A DNA stretch of 64,000 bases, taken from NCBI GenBank assembly GCA_013141065.1, contig JABFRR010000010.1, positions 62,001 to 126,000 of the forward strand. The letters are read 5' to 3'. This DNA is from Bacteriovoracaceae bacterium (lineage in GTDB: Bacteria; Bdellovibrionota; Bacteriovoracia; Bacteriovoracales; Bacteriovoracaceae). A program made the translations under genes and the position numbers. Every line of letters begins with the position of its first letter. The first letter of the stretch is position 1. Positions 47,396-55,586 of the stretch are shown one piece after another. Below the pieces are notes generated by a model. It worked only from the letters and a program-made list of their open reading frames with translations. It had not been told where the DNA came from and did not search any database.

Positions 47396-48083
47396 GTCTA
47401 GTAACATATTCTATTGGGTCAATGACACCAGCTTTTTGAAATCCACGTAAGCGAAGTGCACATGAATCACAAATTCCACAGGCCTTGTCATTTTTTTCAT
47501 AACATGACCACGAGTACTCTAAGGGAGCTTTGAGCTCTAAGGCTTTTTTAACTATTTCATCTTTCTTAAGAAATATAACAGGAGTGATGACCTCAATGTC
47601 TCCGTCTTTAGTTCCTTCTTTAATAAGATTATTAATGGCCTTGTAATAACTAGGACGGCAGTCGGGATAGCCTGACGAATCTTCGTAAACAGCTCCAATA
47701 AAGATTTTTTTAGCTCCAATAACTTCGGCCCATGATACGGCCATGGAAATAATATGGGTATTTCTAAAAGGCACATATGAATCTGGAATTTCATCTGAGT
47801 CACCTTTATATTTTTTCACGTCAATTTTATCATCCGTGAGACTTGATCCACCAATTTGTTTGAGAAAACTGACATCAATAATTTTTTGGAGACTCAAAGG
47901 AACATGATAAAATTCTGCAATCTTTTTAAAACTTAAAAGCTCACGTTCTTCAGTTTTTTGTCCATAGTTAAGATGCAAGAAAGCAAGGTTTTCATATTCT
48001 GCGTTGGCAATAGCCGCACAGACAAGTGAGTCCATTCCACCACTTACCAAACAAACTGCGAGATCTTGTTTTTTTGTTTTCAT
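47385..48083 (-). CDS. queC: 7-cyano-7-deazaguanine synthase QueC
   Basis: Makes preQ0 from CDG, a step to the tRNA base queuosine. The PP-loop is CLVSGGMDSLVCAA; LHLNYGQKTEEREL follows; the C-terminal zinc site is in CYEKNDKACGICDSC. 232 residues, normal. The other queuosine genes are not in this window. The ATG lies directly after the stop of the phosphohexomutase gene with no gap, and the 3' end overlaps pyrD. Confidence 0.94.
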   Translation of the reverse strand: MKTKKQDLAVCLVSGGMDSLVCAAIANAEYENLAFLHLNYGQKTEERELLSFKKIAEFYHVPLSLQKIIDVSFLKQIGGSSLTDDKIDVKKYKGDSDEIPDSYVPFRNTHIISMAVSWAEVIGAKKIFIGAVYEDSSGYPDCRPSYYKAINNLIKEGTKDGDIEVITPVIFLKKDEIVKKALELKAPLEYSWSCYEKNDKACGICDSCALRLRGFQKAGVIDPIEYVTRPIY

Positions 48084-49811
48084 TTAGGCCTTTTCGGATT
48101 CAGTTTTAAAATATTCTAAAAATGCATTAGCTTTTATTTCTGCGTTTAATTTCTTTTCTTGTAAGCTGCCATTCTTTTCTTGAATCATAATATAAAATTT
48201 TATTTTTGGTTCCGTTCCTGATGGACGTAGGTAAACTTGATTTCCGTCTTCAAAAATAAAACCTAAGACATTACTTTTAGGAAGTCCTTCAATTCCCACT
48301 GAGTAATCCAATTTTTTAAGAAGTTCATGACTTAAAATGGCTTTATCCCCTAAATTTCTGAATTTGGACATAATTCGTGAAATTTTTTCCTGTCCTTCTA
48401 TGCCAAAATAATCGAGTGACAGAAGATCCTCTCTTGAAAAGCCAAATTCTTCATAGATTTTATCAAGTGCCTGGATAAGATTGAGTCCTTGATTTTTATA
48501 AAATAATGTCACCTCGGCCATCTGAGAAACGGAGCTGACACCGTCTTTATCACGGGCAAAGTTGTGGCAAAGGTATCCGAAAGATTCTTCAGTTGCAAAA
48601 AGAAAGTTTTTTTGTGGTGAAGTTTTTTCAAGTTCATTCATCTTCCCACAGATCCATTTAAAACCAGTGAGTGTATTATAGATTTCAACTCCATAGCTTT
48701 TGGCAATTGTATCGAGAAGAGGAGTTGTTACAATAGACTTAACGACATAGTTTTCACCAACAAGTTTATGCTGTGATTTGAGTTCACTTAAAATATAATG
48801 GAGTTTGAGAATTCCTATTTGATTTCCAGTAAGATACTGAGTCTGTCCATTATGCTTAAGTGCAACTCCCAAGCGATCGGTATCGGGATCTGAACCCATA
48901 ACGATGTCGGCATTCACTTTTTCCATTAGATCAACAGCTAATTTAAGTGCACTTGGGTTTTCGGGATTTGGGCTTTTAACCGTAGGGAATCGGCCATCAG
49001 GCTGTGCTTGTTCTTTGACGACATGAACGTTGGTGAAGCCCAAATCTAATAAAGCTCGCGAACATGGAATGAGTCCAGCACCGTGAATGGGAGTGTAAAC
49101 AATAGATAATTTTCCACCATTTTTTTGACAGAATTCAGGATTAATCATTTTCGATAATATTGCTTTATAGTAAAGCTCTTCGACTGAATCTTCTATCCAG
49201 GCAATCATCTCGAGCTTCACTGCTTCTTCAAAGCCCAAGAGTTTAATGGTTGAGAAATCATTAATTGCATTGTAGTTATTAATAATATTTTGATCATTTG
49301 GCGGAGTGACTTGGGCCCCATCAGACCAAAAAACTTTGTAACCATTATATTCTGGTGGATTGTGAGAGGCAGTGACCATCACTCCTGCTTGTGAGTGGTG
49401 GTGGCGAATTGCAAAGGACAAAAGGGCCACGGGGTTTAGGTGTTTATAAATATAAGCCTTAATTCCATTGCCCGCAAATACTTCGGCTGCACTTTGTGCG
49501 AGCTCAAAAGACATGATTCGTGAATCATAACTAATACACACACTCGGGGAAGTGCTTTTTTGAGCGAGGATTTCAAAACAAATCGCTTGAGTTGCTTTCC
49601 TGATAGTATAAGTATTGATGCGGTTAAGGCCTTGACCTAAAATGCTTCGCATTCCTCCGGTACCAAATTCGAGATCTTTGTAGAATCTCTCTTCAATTTC
49701 TTTAGAGTTTTCCGCCAACAAAAGATCCTTTATTTCTTGTCTTGATTCTTTGCTAAAGTAAGAATTTTCACTCCACTCGCGTGCTTTTTCTAAACTATTT
49801 TGGCTCTTCAT
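48084..49811 (-). CDS. Phosphoglucomutase/phosphomannomutase family protein
   Basis: A 575-residue alpha-D-phosphohexomutase of the long (PgcA/PGM2-like) type. Phosphoserine loop VMVTASHNPPEYNGYK, metal loop GSDPDTDRLGVA, sugar loop TEESFGYL, and C-terminal phosphate loop LRPSGTEPKIKFY are all in order. The length fits phosphoglucomutase interconverting glucose-1- and glucose-6-phosphate; phosphomannomutase or phosphopentomutase activity cannot be excluded. AAGGA lies eight bases before the ATG. queC is directly downstream. Confidence 0.88.
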   Translation of the reverse strand: MKSQNSLEKAREWSENSYFSKESRQEIKDLLLAENSKEIEERFYKDLEFGTGGMRSILGQGLNRINTYTIRKATQAICFEILAQKSTSPSVCISYDSRIMSFELAQSAAEVFAGNGIKAYIYKHLNPVALLSFAIRHHHSQAGVMVTASHNPPEYNGYKVFWSDGAQVTPPNDQNIINNYNAINDFSTIKLLGFEEAVKLEMIAWIEDSVEELYYKAILSKMINPEFCQKNGGKLSIVYTPIHGAGLIPCSRALLDLGFTNVHVVKEQAQPDGRFPTVKSPNPENPSALKLAVDLMEKVNADIVMGSDPDTDRLGVALKHNGQTQYLTGNQIGILKLHYILSELKSQHKLVGENYVVKSIVTTPLLDTIAKSYGVEIYNTLTGFKWICGKMNELEKTSPQKNFLFATEESFGYLCHNFARDKDGVSSVSQMAEVTLFYKNQGLNLIQALDKIYEEFGFSREDLLSLDYFGIEGQEKISRIMSKFRNLGDKAILSHELLKKLDYSVGIEGLPKSNVLGFIFEDGNQVYLRPSGTEPKIKFYIMIQEKNGSLQEKKLNAEIKANAFLEYFKTESEKA

Positions 49812-49927
49812 GTTGCGATCCTTTTAAGGTGGTCTATTCAATGATTTGTCGAGCACAGTTTAGCAAATAACTCTTCATTGTTCACAACTTTTTCGCTATT
49901 ATAACTTGATTATTTAAAGGAGTATTT

Positions 49928-50176
49928 ATGGCCAATAAAAGTATGAAGCACAAATTAAACATTCCTGGGGCATGGTATTGCACAGACCCAGATGACGATA
50001 ATGGAGAAGGCTGTATCGCTTGTAATGTTTGTTACACGGGTGCACCTGAGTTTTTTAAAGAAGATGAAGACGGAAATGCTTATATTTTCAAGCAACCAGT
50101 CACACCTGCTGATATTGAATTATGCCAAGAACAACTTGAAGCCTGTCCAGTCGCTTCTATTGGTAAAGACGGATAA
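49928..50176 (+). CDS. Small ferredoxin, [4Fe-4S] type
   Basis: 82 residues with CIACNVCYTGAPEFF and the later CPVASI, the pattern of a single-cluster bacterial ferredoxin. An additional Cys lies in YCTDPD and another in LCQEQL. Asp/Glu-rich as usual. Electron partner unknown. AAGGAG just upstream supports the ATG. The antiporter gene follows after two bases, so the two may be coexpressed. Confidence 0.82.
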   Translation: MANKSMKHKLNIPGAWYCTDPDDDNGEGCIACNVCYTGAPEFFKEDEDGNAYIFKQPVTPADIELCQEQLEACPVASIGKDG

Positions 50177-50178
50177 TT

Positions 50179-51468
50179 ATGCAAGCTTCAACTCTAGAGA
50201 TTTGTGCTTCTGTTCTTTTTTTCTTGGCCATCATTCATACTTTTTTAGTTAGTAAGTTTGAACATATTGCAGACAGAAAAGTAAAAGGTTCGATTTCGGC
50301 AAATATTTGGCACTTTCTCGCAGAAGTTGAAGTTGTTTTCGGAATTTGGGCCCTGCTTTTTATCGCCCTTTTTATTGCTTTAAGTGGCGTTTTGCCAGCA
50401 CTTAATTACATTGACTCACTCAATTTTACTGAGCCTGCTTTTGTCTTTGTTATTATGTGTATTGCAGCAACTAGACCTGTGATCTTATTAGCTGAAAAAA
50501 TTATTTCATTTTTTGCCAAGCTTTTACCATTTAGTGAAAAGATGTCCTTTTATCTTTCAGCACTGATCATCGGCCCAGTGTTGGGATCTTTTATAACTGA
50601 GCCAGCTGCAATGACGGTTACCGCCCTTATTTTGTTGGAAACATTTTACAAAGACCAAGTCTCGCTAAAATTTAAATACGCTACAATTGCCTTATTGTTT
50701 GTGAATGTATCAATCGGAGGCACACTTACACACTTTGCAGCTCCTCCTGTATTAATGGTGGCGTCAAAATGGAATTGGGGCACACTCTATATGCTTGAGC
50801 ACTTTGGCTATAAATCACTGTTGGCCATTATTATTTCTACGTCTGTTTATGCTTTTCATTTTCGATCTGAGCTCAAAGGATATGTAAAAGTAAAAAAACA
50901 TAATGATAATTATCTCATTCCAAAAACATGGAAAATTTTAGTTCACGTCTTATTTTTATTTCTTGTTGTTTATACGGCCCACCATCCAAAAGTATTCATT
51001 GGAATTTTTTGCTTTTTCTTAGGATTTATAAAAATTACGGAGAAGTACCAAGATCCTCTAAAAATAAAAACATCATTTTTAGTCGCTTTTTTCCTTGCTG
51101 GCCTTGTCACTCTGGGCTCTATGCAATCTTGGTGGCTTCAGCCCTTACTTTCGAAAATGAGTGATCTTGTGTTGTTTGTCGGAGCGACATGTTTAACAGC
51201 GATAACTGATAACGCAGCTCTTACGTATTTAGGAAGTCTTGTCGAATTAACAGAGGAATCTAAGTATGCTCTTGTTGCTGGTGCAGTCGCTGGTGGAGGC
51301 TTAACAGTTATTGCCAATGCTCCAAACCCAGCTGGTTTTGGAATATTAAAAGATACTTTTGGACCAGATGGTATAAATCCAGTTCGCTTATTTTTGTATG
51401 CACTCTTACCAACAATAATTGGTGTCTTGTGCTTACTTTTACTACCGAGCTTTAATTATCAATTTTAG
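50179..51468 (+). CDS. Putative Na+/H+ antiporter (PF07399-like)
   Basis: 429 residues with about eleven hydrophobic helices. The conserved stretches SFITEPAAMTVTALIL, SIGGTLTHFAAPPVLMVA, TAITDNAALTYLGSL and VIANAPNPAGFGILKD resemble the putative Na+/H+ antiporter family also found in Chlamydiae; the repeat of an (A/T)DNA/EPAA-type motif with GGTLTHFAAP and ANAPNPAG suggests the inverted repeats of an ion-transporter fold. Substrate is inferred only. Stop codon overlaps the ilvE stop by four bases (TTAG, 51465-51468). Confidence 0.65.
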   Translation: MQASTLEICASVLFFLAIIHTFLVSKFEHIADRKVKGSISANIWHFLAEVEVVFGIWALLFIALFIALSGVLPALNYIDSLNFTEPAFVFVIMCIAATRPVILLAEKIISFFAKLLPFSEKMSFYLSALIIGPVLGSFITEPAAMTVTALILLETFYKDQVSLKFKYATIALLFVNVSIGGTLTHFAAPPVLMVASKWNWGTLYMLEHFGYKSLLAIIISTSVYAFHFRSELKGYVKVKKHNDNYLIPKTWKILVHVLFLFLVVYTAHHPKVFIGIFCFFLGFIKITEKYQDPLKIKTSFLVAFFLAGLVTLGSMQSWWLQPLLSKMSDLVLFVGATCLTAITDNAALTYLGSLVELTEESKYALVAGAVAGGGLTVIANAPNPAGFGILKDTFGPDGINPVRLFLYALLPTIIGVLCLLLLPSFNYQF

Positions 51469-52544
51469 ATTTTTTTAGGTTCAATAGTTTTGATCCAATG
51501 ATAGTTATCCACTTCACGACCTTCTTGGATTGCCAATAACTTCTCTCGCAAAATCATTGAGATTTTTCCTTCAGGGAAGTAAAGAGGATACCTTTCCCCA
51601 TTGGCATCACCGAAATAATTTATGGGAGTTATAATGGCCGCTGTTCCACAGGCAAAAGCCTCGGTGCATGTTCCATTTTTAATTTGAGAAATTAAATAAT
51701 CAATATCAATTTGAGTTTCAGTCACTTTGTAGCCCATGTCAGTTGCCAGACTCATAAGAGACTTTCTTGTAATACCATCAAGGACAGTATCACCAAGCGT
51801 GGAAGTAAATAGCTCGTTGTTAATAACAACAAAAACGTTCATACCTGACATTTCTTCAATATATTTTTTATGTACAGCATCTAGCCAAAGTGTTTGAACG
51901 AATCCAAGGTTTTTAGTTTTAATTGCAGCACTTAATCCGGCGGCGTAGTTTCCACCTGTTTTGGCAAAACCAGTACCACCTGGAAAAGCCCGACAGTTAT
52001 CCCTTTCGATATAAACAGACAGTCCTTGGCCATCATTAAAATATGAGCCAGACGGAGAAGCTATAACCATAAAAGTAAATTTTTCAGATGGCCTTATACC
52101 AAGAGATTCTTCTGAAGCAAACATGAAGGGCCTGAGATAAAGAGACTCCCCCGAGCGCCTTGGAACAAAGTCCGCACAGTAGGCGGTAACATCAAAAACA
52201 GCTTGGGTAAAAATTTGGTGGGGGATATGAGGCATGGCCATTCTTTCAGCTGACTTATTAAATCTAAGAAAGTTTTCATCTGGCCTAAAAATGTAAGGGC
52301 CTTTGCCATTAACTCGATAAGCTTTCATTCCTTCAAAAATTTCTTGAGCGTAATGGAGAACTTTTGCATTTGGTTGCATTGTGATCGGGCCGTAAGGTTT
52401 AAGTTCCACAGCTCCCCATAATCCATTCTCATATGTACATGTGGCCATCACTGGGGCCATTACGTTTCCGAATCCAAGTGTTTCTGGAAGCTTAAATTCT
52501 TCAATAGCTTTTTTTAAATTGGGTGAAAGGCTAACTTGGCTCAT
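51465..52544 (-). CDS. ilvE: Branched-chain amino acid aminotransferase IlvE (class IV)
   Basis: Transaminates valine, leucine and isoleucine with 2-oxoglutarate. The PLP Lys is in GFAKTGGNYAAGLSA; YLRPFMFASEESLGIRP, TLWLDAVHKKYIEEMSGMN and TEAFACGTAAIITPI are typical of the 350-residue IlvE type. AAGGA five bases before the ATG supports the start, and a promoter lies 35-65 bases upstream. The first 12 codons and 181 bases upstream are repeated at 55.7-55.9 kb beside a broken second ilvE. Confidence 0.95.
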   Translation of the reverse strand: MSQVSLSPNLKKAIEEFKLPETLGFGNVMAPVMATCTYENGLWGAVELKPYGPITMQPNAKVLHYAQEIFEGMKAYRVNGKGPYIFRPDENFLRFNKSAERMAMPHIPHQIFTQAVFDVTAYCADFVPRRSGESLYLRPFMFASEESLGIRPSEKFTFMVIASPSGSYFNDGQGLSVYIERDNCRAFPGGTGFAKTGGNYAAGLSAAIKTKNLGFVQTLWLDAVHKKYIEEMSGMNVFVVINNELFTSTLGDTVLDGITRKSLMSLATDMGYKVTETQIDIDYLISQIKNGTCTEAFACGTAAIITPINYFGDANGERYPLYFPEGKISMILREKLLAIQEGREVDNYHWIKTIEPKKI

Positions 52545-52725
52545 TTGAATCCTTGAGTAATTATTTAAAAAGTGGAGTTATTATATCTGATAAAGACCAA
52601 GAATCAAAAAAAAAGCTCCAATGACTTATTTGGTCAAGTAACTACTCAACACATAACAGTAAATTAGCTAATATTTCTCAGGTGAAATTAAGCTAAATTT
52701 TTTTCATAAAAAATCCACATTTTCC
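52507..52725. repeat. 219-base direct repeat, copy 1 (ilvE start and upstream)
   Basis: Identical to 55709-55927 except at one position (C at 52642, A at 55844), with no gaps; the offset is 3202 bases. It holds codons 1-12 of ilvE, its ribosome site and promoter, and upstream DNA. On the right it stops sharply at TTTTCC where the IS110-family element begins; on the left it passes into intact ilvE. Confidence 0.97.
52580..52607 (-). promoter_or_regulatory. Probable sigma70-type promoter of ilvE
   Basis: On the minus strand, TTGATT (-35), a 16-base spacer and TATAAT (-10) are followed 35 bases later by the ilvE ATG. A run of nine T directly upstream of the -35 box could act as an UP-like element. 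The same promoter is present in the repeat copy at 55782-55809 and would drive the broken ilvE. Confidence 0.6.
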
Positions 52726-52742
52726 TGGAAGTATGGTGAAAT

Positions 52743-52846
52743 GGCCCTTTTTACCCTAGGCGAACGGGAGTTGATCCCAAATAGTTTTCTATAAAACTAT
52801 AAAAAAGCGTAGCGAGAATAATCTCCTACAATGCCTAGGGAGGGCC
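52743..52846 (+). ncRNA. Structured IS110 leader, candidate bridge RNA and/or ribosome-site-masking structure
   Basis: The outer stem pairs GGCCCT (52743-52748) with AGGGCC (52841-52846) and CCCTAGGC (52754-52761) with GCCTAGGG (52833-52840). Inside are hairpins GGGA/TCCC (52766-52778) and AGTTTT/AAAACT (52783-52798). The right arm of the outer stem includes GGGAGGG, the ribosome site of the transposase ATG at 52848, so folding would hide it. IS110 elements encode a bridge RNA in a non-coding end; this block is at the right place, though short. Confidence 0.45.
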
Positions 52847-52847
52847 A

Positions 52848-53855
52848 ATGTTAGTTTACACCGGAATTGATTATCATAAAAGAACTTCAACAATTTGTTT
52901 TATTTTTCCTGATGGAAAAAAAGATGTAAAAACCGTTCTTTCTGAAAACCTAGTAAAAGAATTGGTTAATCGTAAAAATTTGCTTGTTGGAATTGAGGCA
53001 AGTTGTGGAGTAAATCATGTTGTCGATCAATTAAAAACAGCTGGGATCAATGTCAAAATAATCAATCCAAATAAATTTCGAGGCATTGGTATCGGTGGAA
53101 AGAAAACCGATATAAAAGACGCTGAGGCACTCGCAGAGTGCTTAAAAGTTAATTTTATTCCAGAGGTTTATCACAAAGGCATTGGCGCTCGAAGATTAAA
53201 ATCGCTACTTCGGATTAGAGAGCAATATGTTCAATCAAGAGTTAGCGCCACAAATCATACTCGCGGGATTTTGAGAGAATATGGAATAACAATAAATGCA
53301 GGTGCGGAAAATTTTTGGGATGAAATAGCTGGTAAATTAGAGCAGCTTGACTTTGATATTTTGAAACAAAAATTAACCGATATGGTTTTTGAATCAAGAA
53401 GATTAGCGGCCAAAGAAAAGGATGTTGAAGAGAGTTTAAAAATTCTTCTTGCGGGAGACCCACGTGCCGTTTATTTACAAAGTATTCCTGGAGTTGGGCT
53501 TATGACGACAGCGGCACTCCTTGCTATTGGCGATGATTTTAGCAGATTTCCCAATGCAAAATCTTTTGCAAGTTATTTAGGATTAGTTCCAAGTGAAAGT
53601 TCATCAGGAGACAAAGTTCGAAGAGGCGCTATTACGAAGGCCGGGCAAGATTTGGCCAGAAAATATTTAATTCATGGAGCGAGATCGATATTGATTTTCT
53701 CCAATGAAAATAGCCAAGAGCCGATTCGTCGATGGGCATTCAAATTAAAAAATAAAAGAGGAATGAATAAGGCGACAGTAGCATTAGCACATCGTTTATC
53801 GAGAATTTGTTATAATGTTATTGTCGAAGAGAGGCAGTATAAAAAAGTAATATAA
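52848..53855 (+). CDS. IS110-family transposase (DEDD recombinase)
   Basis: 335 residues. The N-terminal RuvC-like DEDD set is complete: D8 in GIDYHK, E50 in GIEAS, D88 and D91 in KTDIKDAEALA. The C-terminal Tnp20 domain has SIPGVGLMTTAALLA, YLGLVPSESSSGDK with the candidate catalytic Ser near 250-253, and RRGAITKAGQDLARK. No frameshift or truncation, so it may be active. IS110 enzymes recombine under guidance of an element-coded RNA. The ATG follows GGGAGGG by three bases. Confidence 0.92.
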   Translation: MLVYTGIDYHKRTSTICFIFPDGKKDVKTVLSENLVKELVNRKNLLVGIEASCGVNHVVDQLKTAGINVKIINPNKFRGIGIGGKKTDIKDAEALAECLKVNFIPEVYHKGIGARRLKSLLRIREQYVQSRVSATNHTRGILREYGITINAGAENFWDEIAGKLEQLDFDILKQKLTDMVFESRRLAAKEKDVEESLKILLAGDPRAVYLQSIPGVGLMTTAALLAIGDDFSRFPNAKSFASYLGLVPSESSSGDKVRRGAITKAGQDLARKYLIHGARSILIFSNENSQEPIRRWAFKLKNKRGMNKATVALAHRLSRICYNVIVEERQYKKVI

Positions 53856-53873
53856 AAAACATCCTGTTTTTTT

Positions 53874-53925
53874 CTTAGAGCAATGAGGCCTCCTGGCCTC
53901 CCCCTACGGGCGAGTTGCTCTCAAG
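53874..53925 (+). other. Stem-loop block downstream of the IS110 transposase
   Basis: An outer stem AGAGCAA (53877-53883) / TTGCTCT (53915-53921), extendable with CTT/AAG past a one-base bulge, encloses the hairpin GAGGCC-TCCT-GGCCTC (53885-53900) and an unpaired CCCCTACGGGCGAG. It is much more GC-rich than its surroundings. It may be the right end of the element, a terminator for the transposase, or a bridge-RNA part of an IS1111-type element. Confidence 0.5.
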
Positions 53926-54447
53926 ATCAAGAGGAGAAAGTGGTCTTTGTTGATTCTGATTTTTTTTGAAATAAATAGACTTAAGTCTGTCATTAACGGT
54001 CATGTTTAACCATAGGATGCTGAAGTTGAAAAACAGTTATTGTTAGTTGAAAAAATCCTGAGATACCTGCGTTGTGAGGTTAATGGGCGCTTTGATAATC
54101 AAAATGTAAGCAGCTTTTAAAATATTAATATTTTTAGCTGGGTTACGAATAACTGAATAGAATTTTTATAATACAAATGTTGCTAAAAATAAATTTAAAA
54201 AAATGAAGAAAAAATTTAAGATTAAAAAATATTTTACGAGATGTTACTTAAGAAAACTTGTTAGATGAAGAAGTAGTTTCGTGTGTGGGTTCTGATACTT
54301 TTCGGTAAGAGTTCATTTCGGTGAGCGTCTTGTTATCCGGGATAGAAGCACACGATAGAATACTACCAAGTAAGTATACTGCTCATGATTTAATTTTCTA
54401 GTAAAAATTATTTGGCCTATTGTTATGGCCGTACTATTATACTTTTC
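53926..54447. other. Non-coding island segment with possible gene remnants
   Basis: About 520 bases between the two transposase genes, very AT-rich, with no complete gene. Two remnants are possible. A plus-strand frame at 54016-54120 encodes DAEVEKQLLLVEKILRYLR and ends naturally but has no start. A minus-strand frame at 54248-54382 encodes a lipoprotein-like VYLLGSILSCASIPDNK start without a Met. GGTTACGAATAA at 54141-54152 recurs at 55501. Nothing else is recognisable. Confidence 0.4.
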
Positions 54448-55458
54448 ATGTATAAATTTCTTAACAAAGACCAAAGACAGGAACTACTTGACGAGCTACA
54501 AATTGAGCGTTCAAAAAGATACGCTGATAGGATTCGGGTTATTTTACTCTTAGATGATAATCAGACGTACAAAGATATTTCTAAATTTTTATTTCTCGAT
54601 GAAGGATCCATTGCCAATTACAGAAAACGCTATATGGAAGGTGGAATCGAAGGCCTAATTCTGGATGAATACAGCACCAAAAGAACAAAGTTAAATCTTG
54701 TTGAAGAATTTCAACTTGCCAATGAACTTGACGATAGAATCTTTGCTTCAACTAAAGAAGTTGTTAATCATATTTTTAAAAAATATAAAGTAAAATTCTC
54801 TATTAGTGGCTGCAACAACCTTCTTCACCGGCTTGGATTTTCGTTCAAAAAAGCAAAAGGCGTACCTGGTAAAGCAAAGAAAAAAGACCAAGAAGAATTT
54901 ATAGAAAAATACAATTCTCTCAAAGGAAAAGGAAAGATTTACTTTGGCGATGCAACTCATCCACTTCATAATACAATCCTTTCTGCTGGGTGGATTAGAA
55001 AAGGCGAAGAAAAAGAAGTTTTCACCAATTCAGGTCGAAATCGCGTCAATGTCTTCGGGGCAATTTCTATTGACGACTTAGATATCGTAACTCGTAGCTA
55101 CGATACAATAAATCAAATCTCAGTATGTAATTTTCTAAAAGCATTAAGAGAGAGAAATCCTAATGGTGAGAAAATATATTTTATTTTAGATCGTGGACCA
55201 AGCAATAAGGCATTATCCGTAAGAGAGCTGGCGAAAAAATTAAATATTGAGATAGTGTTTTTGCCCGCCTATAGTCCAAACTTGAATCCTATAGAACGTT
55301 TATGGAAATTTTTTAAGAAAAAAGTTTTATACAATCAGTATTATGAAAAATTTAAAGATTTTAAATTAATTTGCGCCTCATTTTTTCGAGGAATACGAAA
55401 GTATGAATTAGAGCTTGCAACTTTAATTACTGATAATTTTTCAGCAGTAGGCACTTGA
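54448..55458 (+). CDS. IS630-family transposase (DDE)
   Basis: 336 residues from ATG 54448 (MYKFLNKDQRQELL); a TTG 36 bases upstream extends the frame but adds nothing family-like. An N-terminal helix-turn-helix (YKDISKFLFLDEGSIANYRKR) and a winged second HTH precede the DDE_3 catalytic domain: D168 in YFGDATHP, D248 in ILDRGPSN and E283 in NPIERLWKF, a DD34E spacing typical of IS630. All catalytic residues are present. I could not find matching terminal repeats or flanking TA duplication, so the element ends are not defined. Confidence 0.88.
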   Translation: MYKFLNKDQRQELLDELQIERSKRYADRIRVILLLDDNQTYKDISKFLFLDEGSIANYRKRYMEGGIEGLILDEYSTKRTKLNLVEEFQLANELDDRIFASTKEVVNHIFKKYKVKFSISGCNNLLHRLGFSFKKAKGVPGKAKKKDQEEFIEKYNSLKGKGKIYFGDATHPLHNTILSAGWIRKGEEKEVFTNSGRNRVNVFGAISIDDLDIVTRSYDTINQISVCNFLKALRERNPNGEKIYFILDRGPSNKALSVRELAKKLNIEIVFLPAYSPNLNPIERLWKFFKKKVLYNQYYEKFKDFKLICASFFRGIRKYELELATLITDNFSAVGT

Positions 55459-55500
55459 AAACTTAACTGGCTTCAGTATAAGTCGGGTTTACCCTTCTTA

Positions 55501-55582
55501 GGTTACGAATAATCGAGTAAAAAAACTACTTTGGATAACAAGGATCGGCCCTTTGCAACCTAGACTGGGCCATTTCACCATA
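55501..55582 (-). mobile_element. Remnant of a second IS110-type left end, inverted
   Basis: TATGGTGAAATGGCCC, the 16 bases at 52732-52747 of the IS110 left end, occurs exactly on the minus strand at 55582-55567. The similarity continues in patches (CTAGG, GATCC, AGTTTT). It directly follows the broken ilvE copy, so a related element seems to have cut that gene. The far side begins GGTTACGAATAA at 55501. Confidence 0.45.
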
Positions 55583-55586
55583 ACTG

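Larger units (their letters stand above)
52726..53921 (+). mobile_element. IS110-family element (right boundary not fixed)
   Basis: It contains a complete IS110 transposase gene. The left junction is set at 52726, where the 219-base repeat breaks off. The right limit given here is only the end of the last structured block (53877-53921); the expected flank (GATAAAGG, seen beside the second repeat copy) is not found after it, so the true end is unknown. IS110 elements normally have no terminal inverted repeats, as here. Confidence 0.7.

Noticed and set aside
54329..54338. CTTGTTATCC shared with the minus strand at 55533-55542
   Set aside because: Ten bases with little continuation on either side; not distinguishable from chance.
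54412..55500. Terminal inverted repeats of the IS630-type element
   Set aside because: I compared both flanks of the gene, including the GTATAAGTCGGGTTTACCC region on the right, and found no inverted partner on the left.
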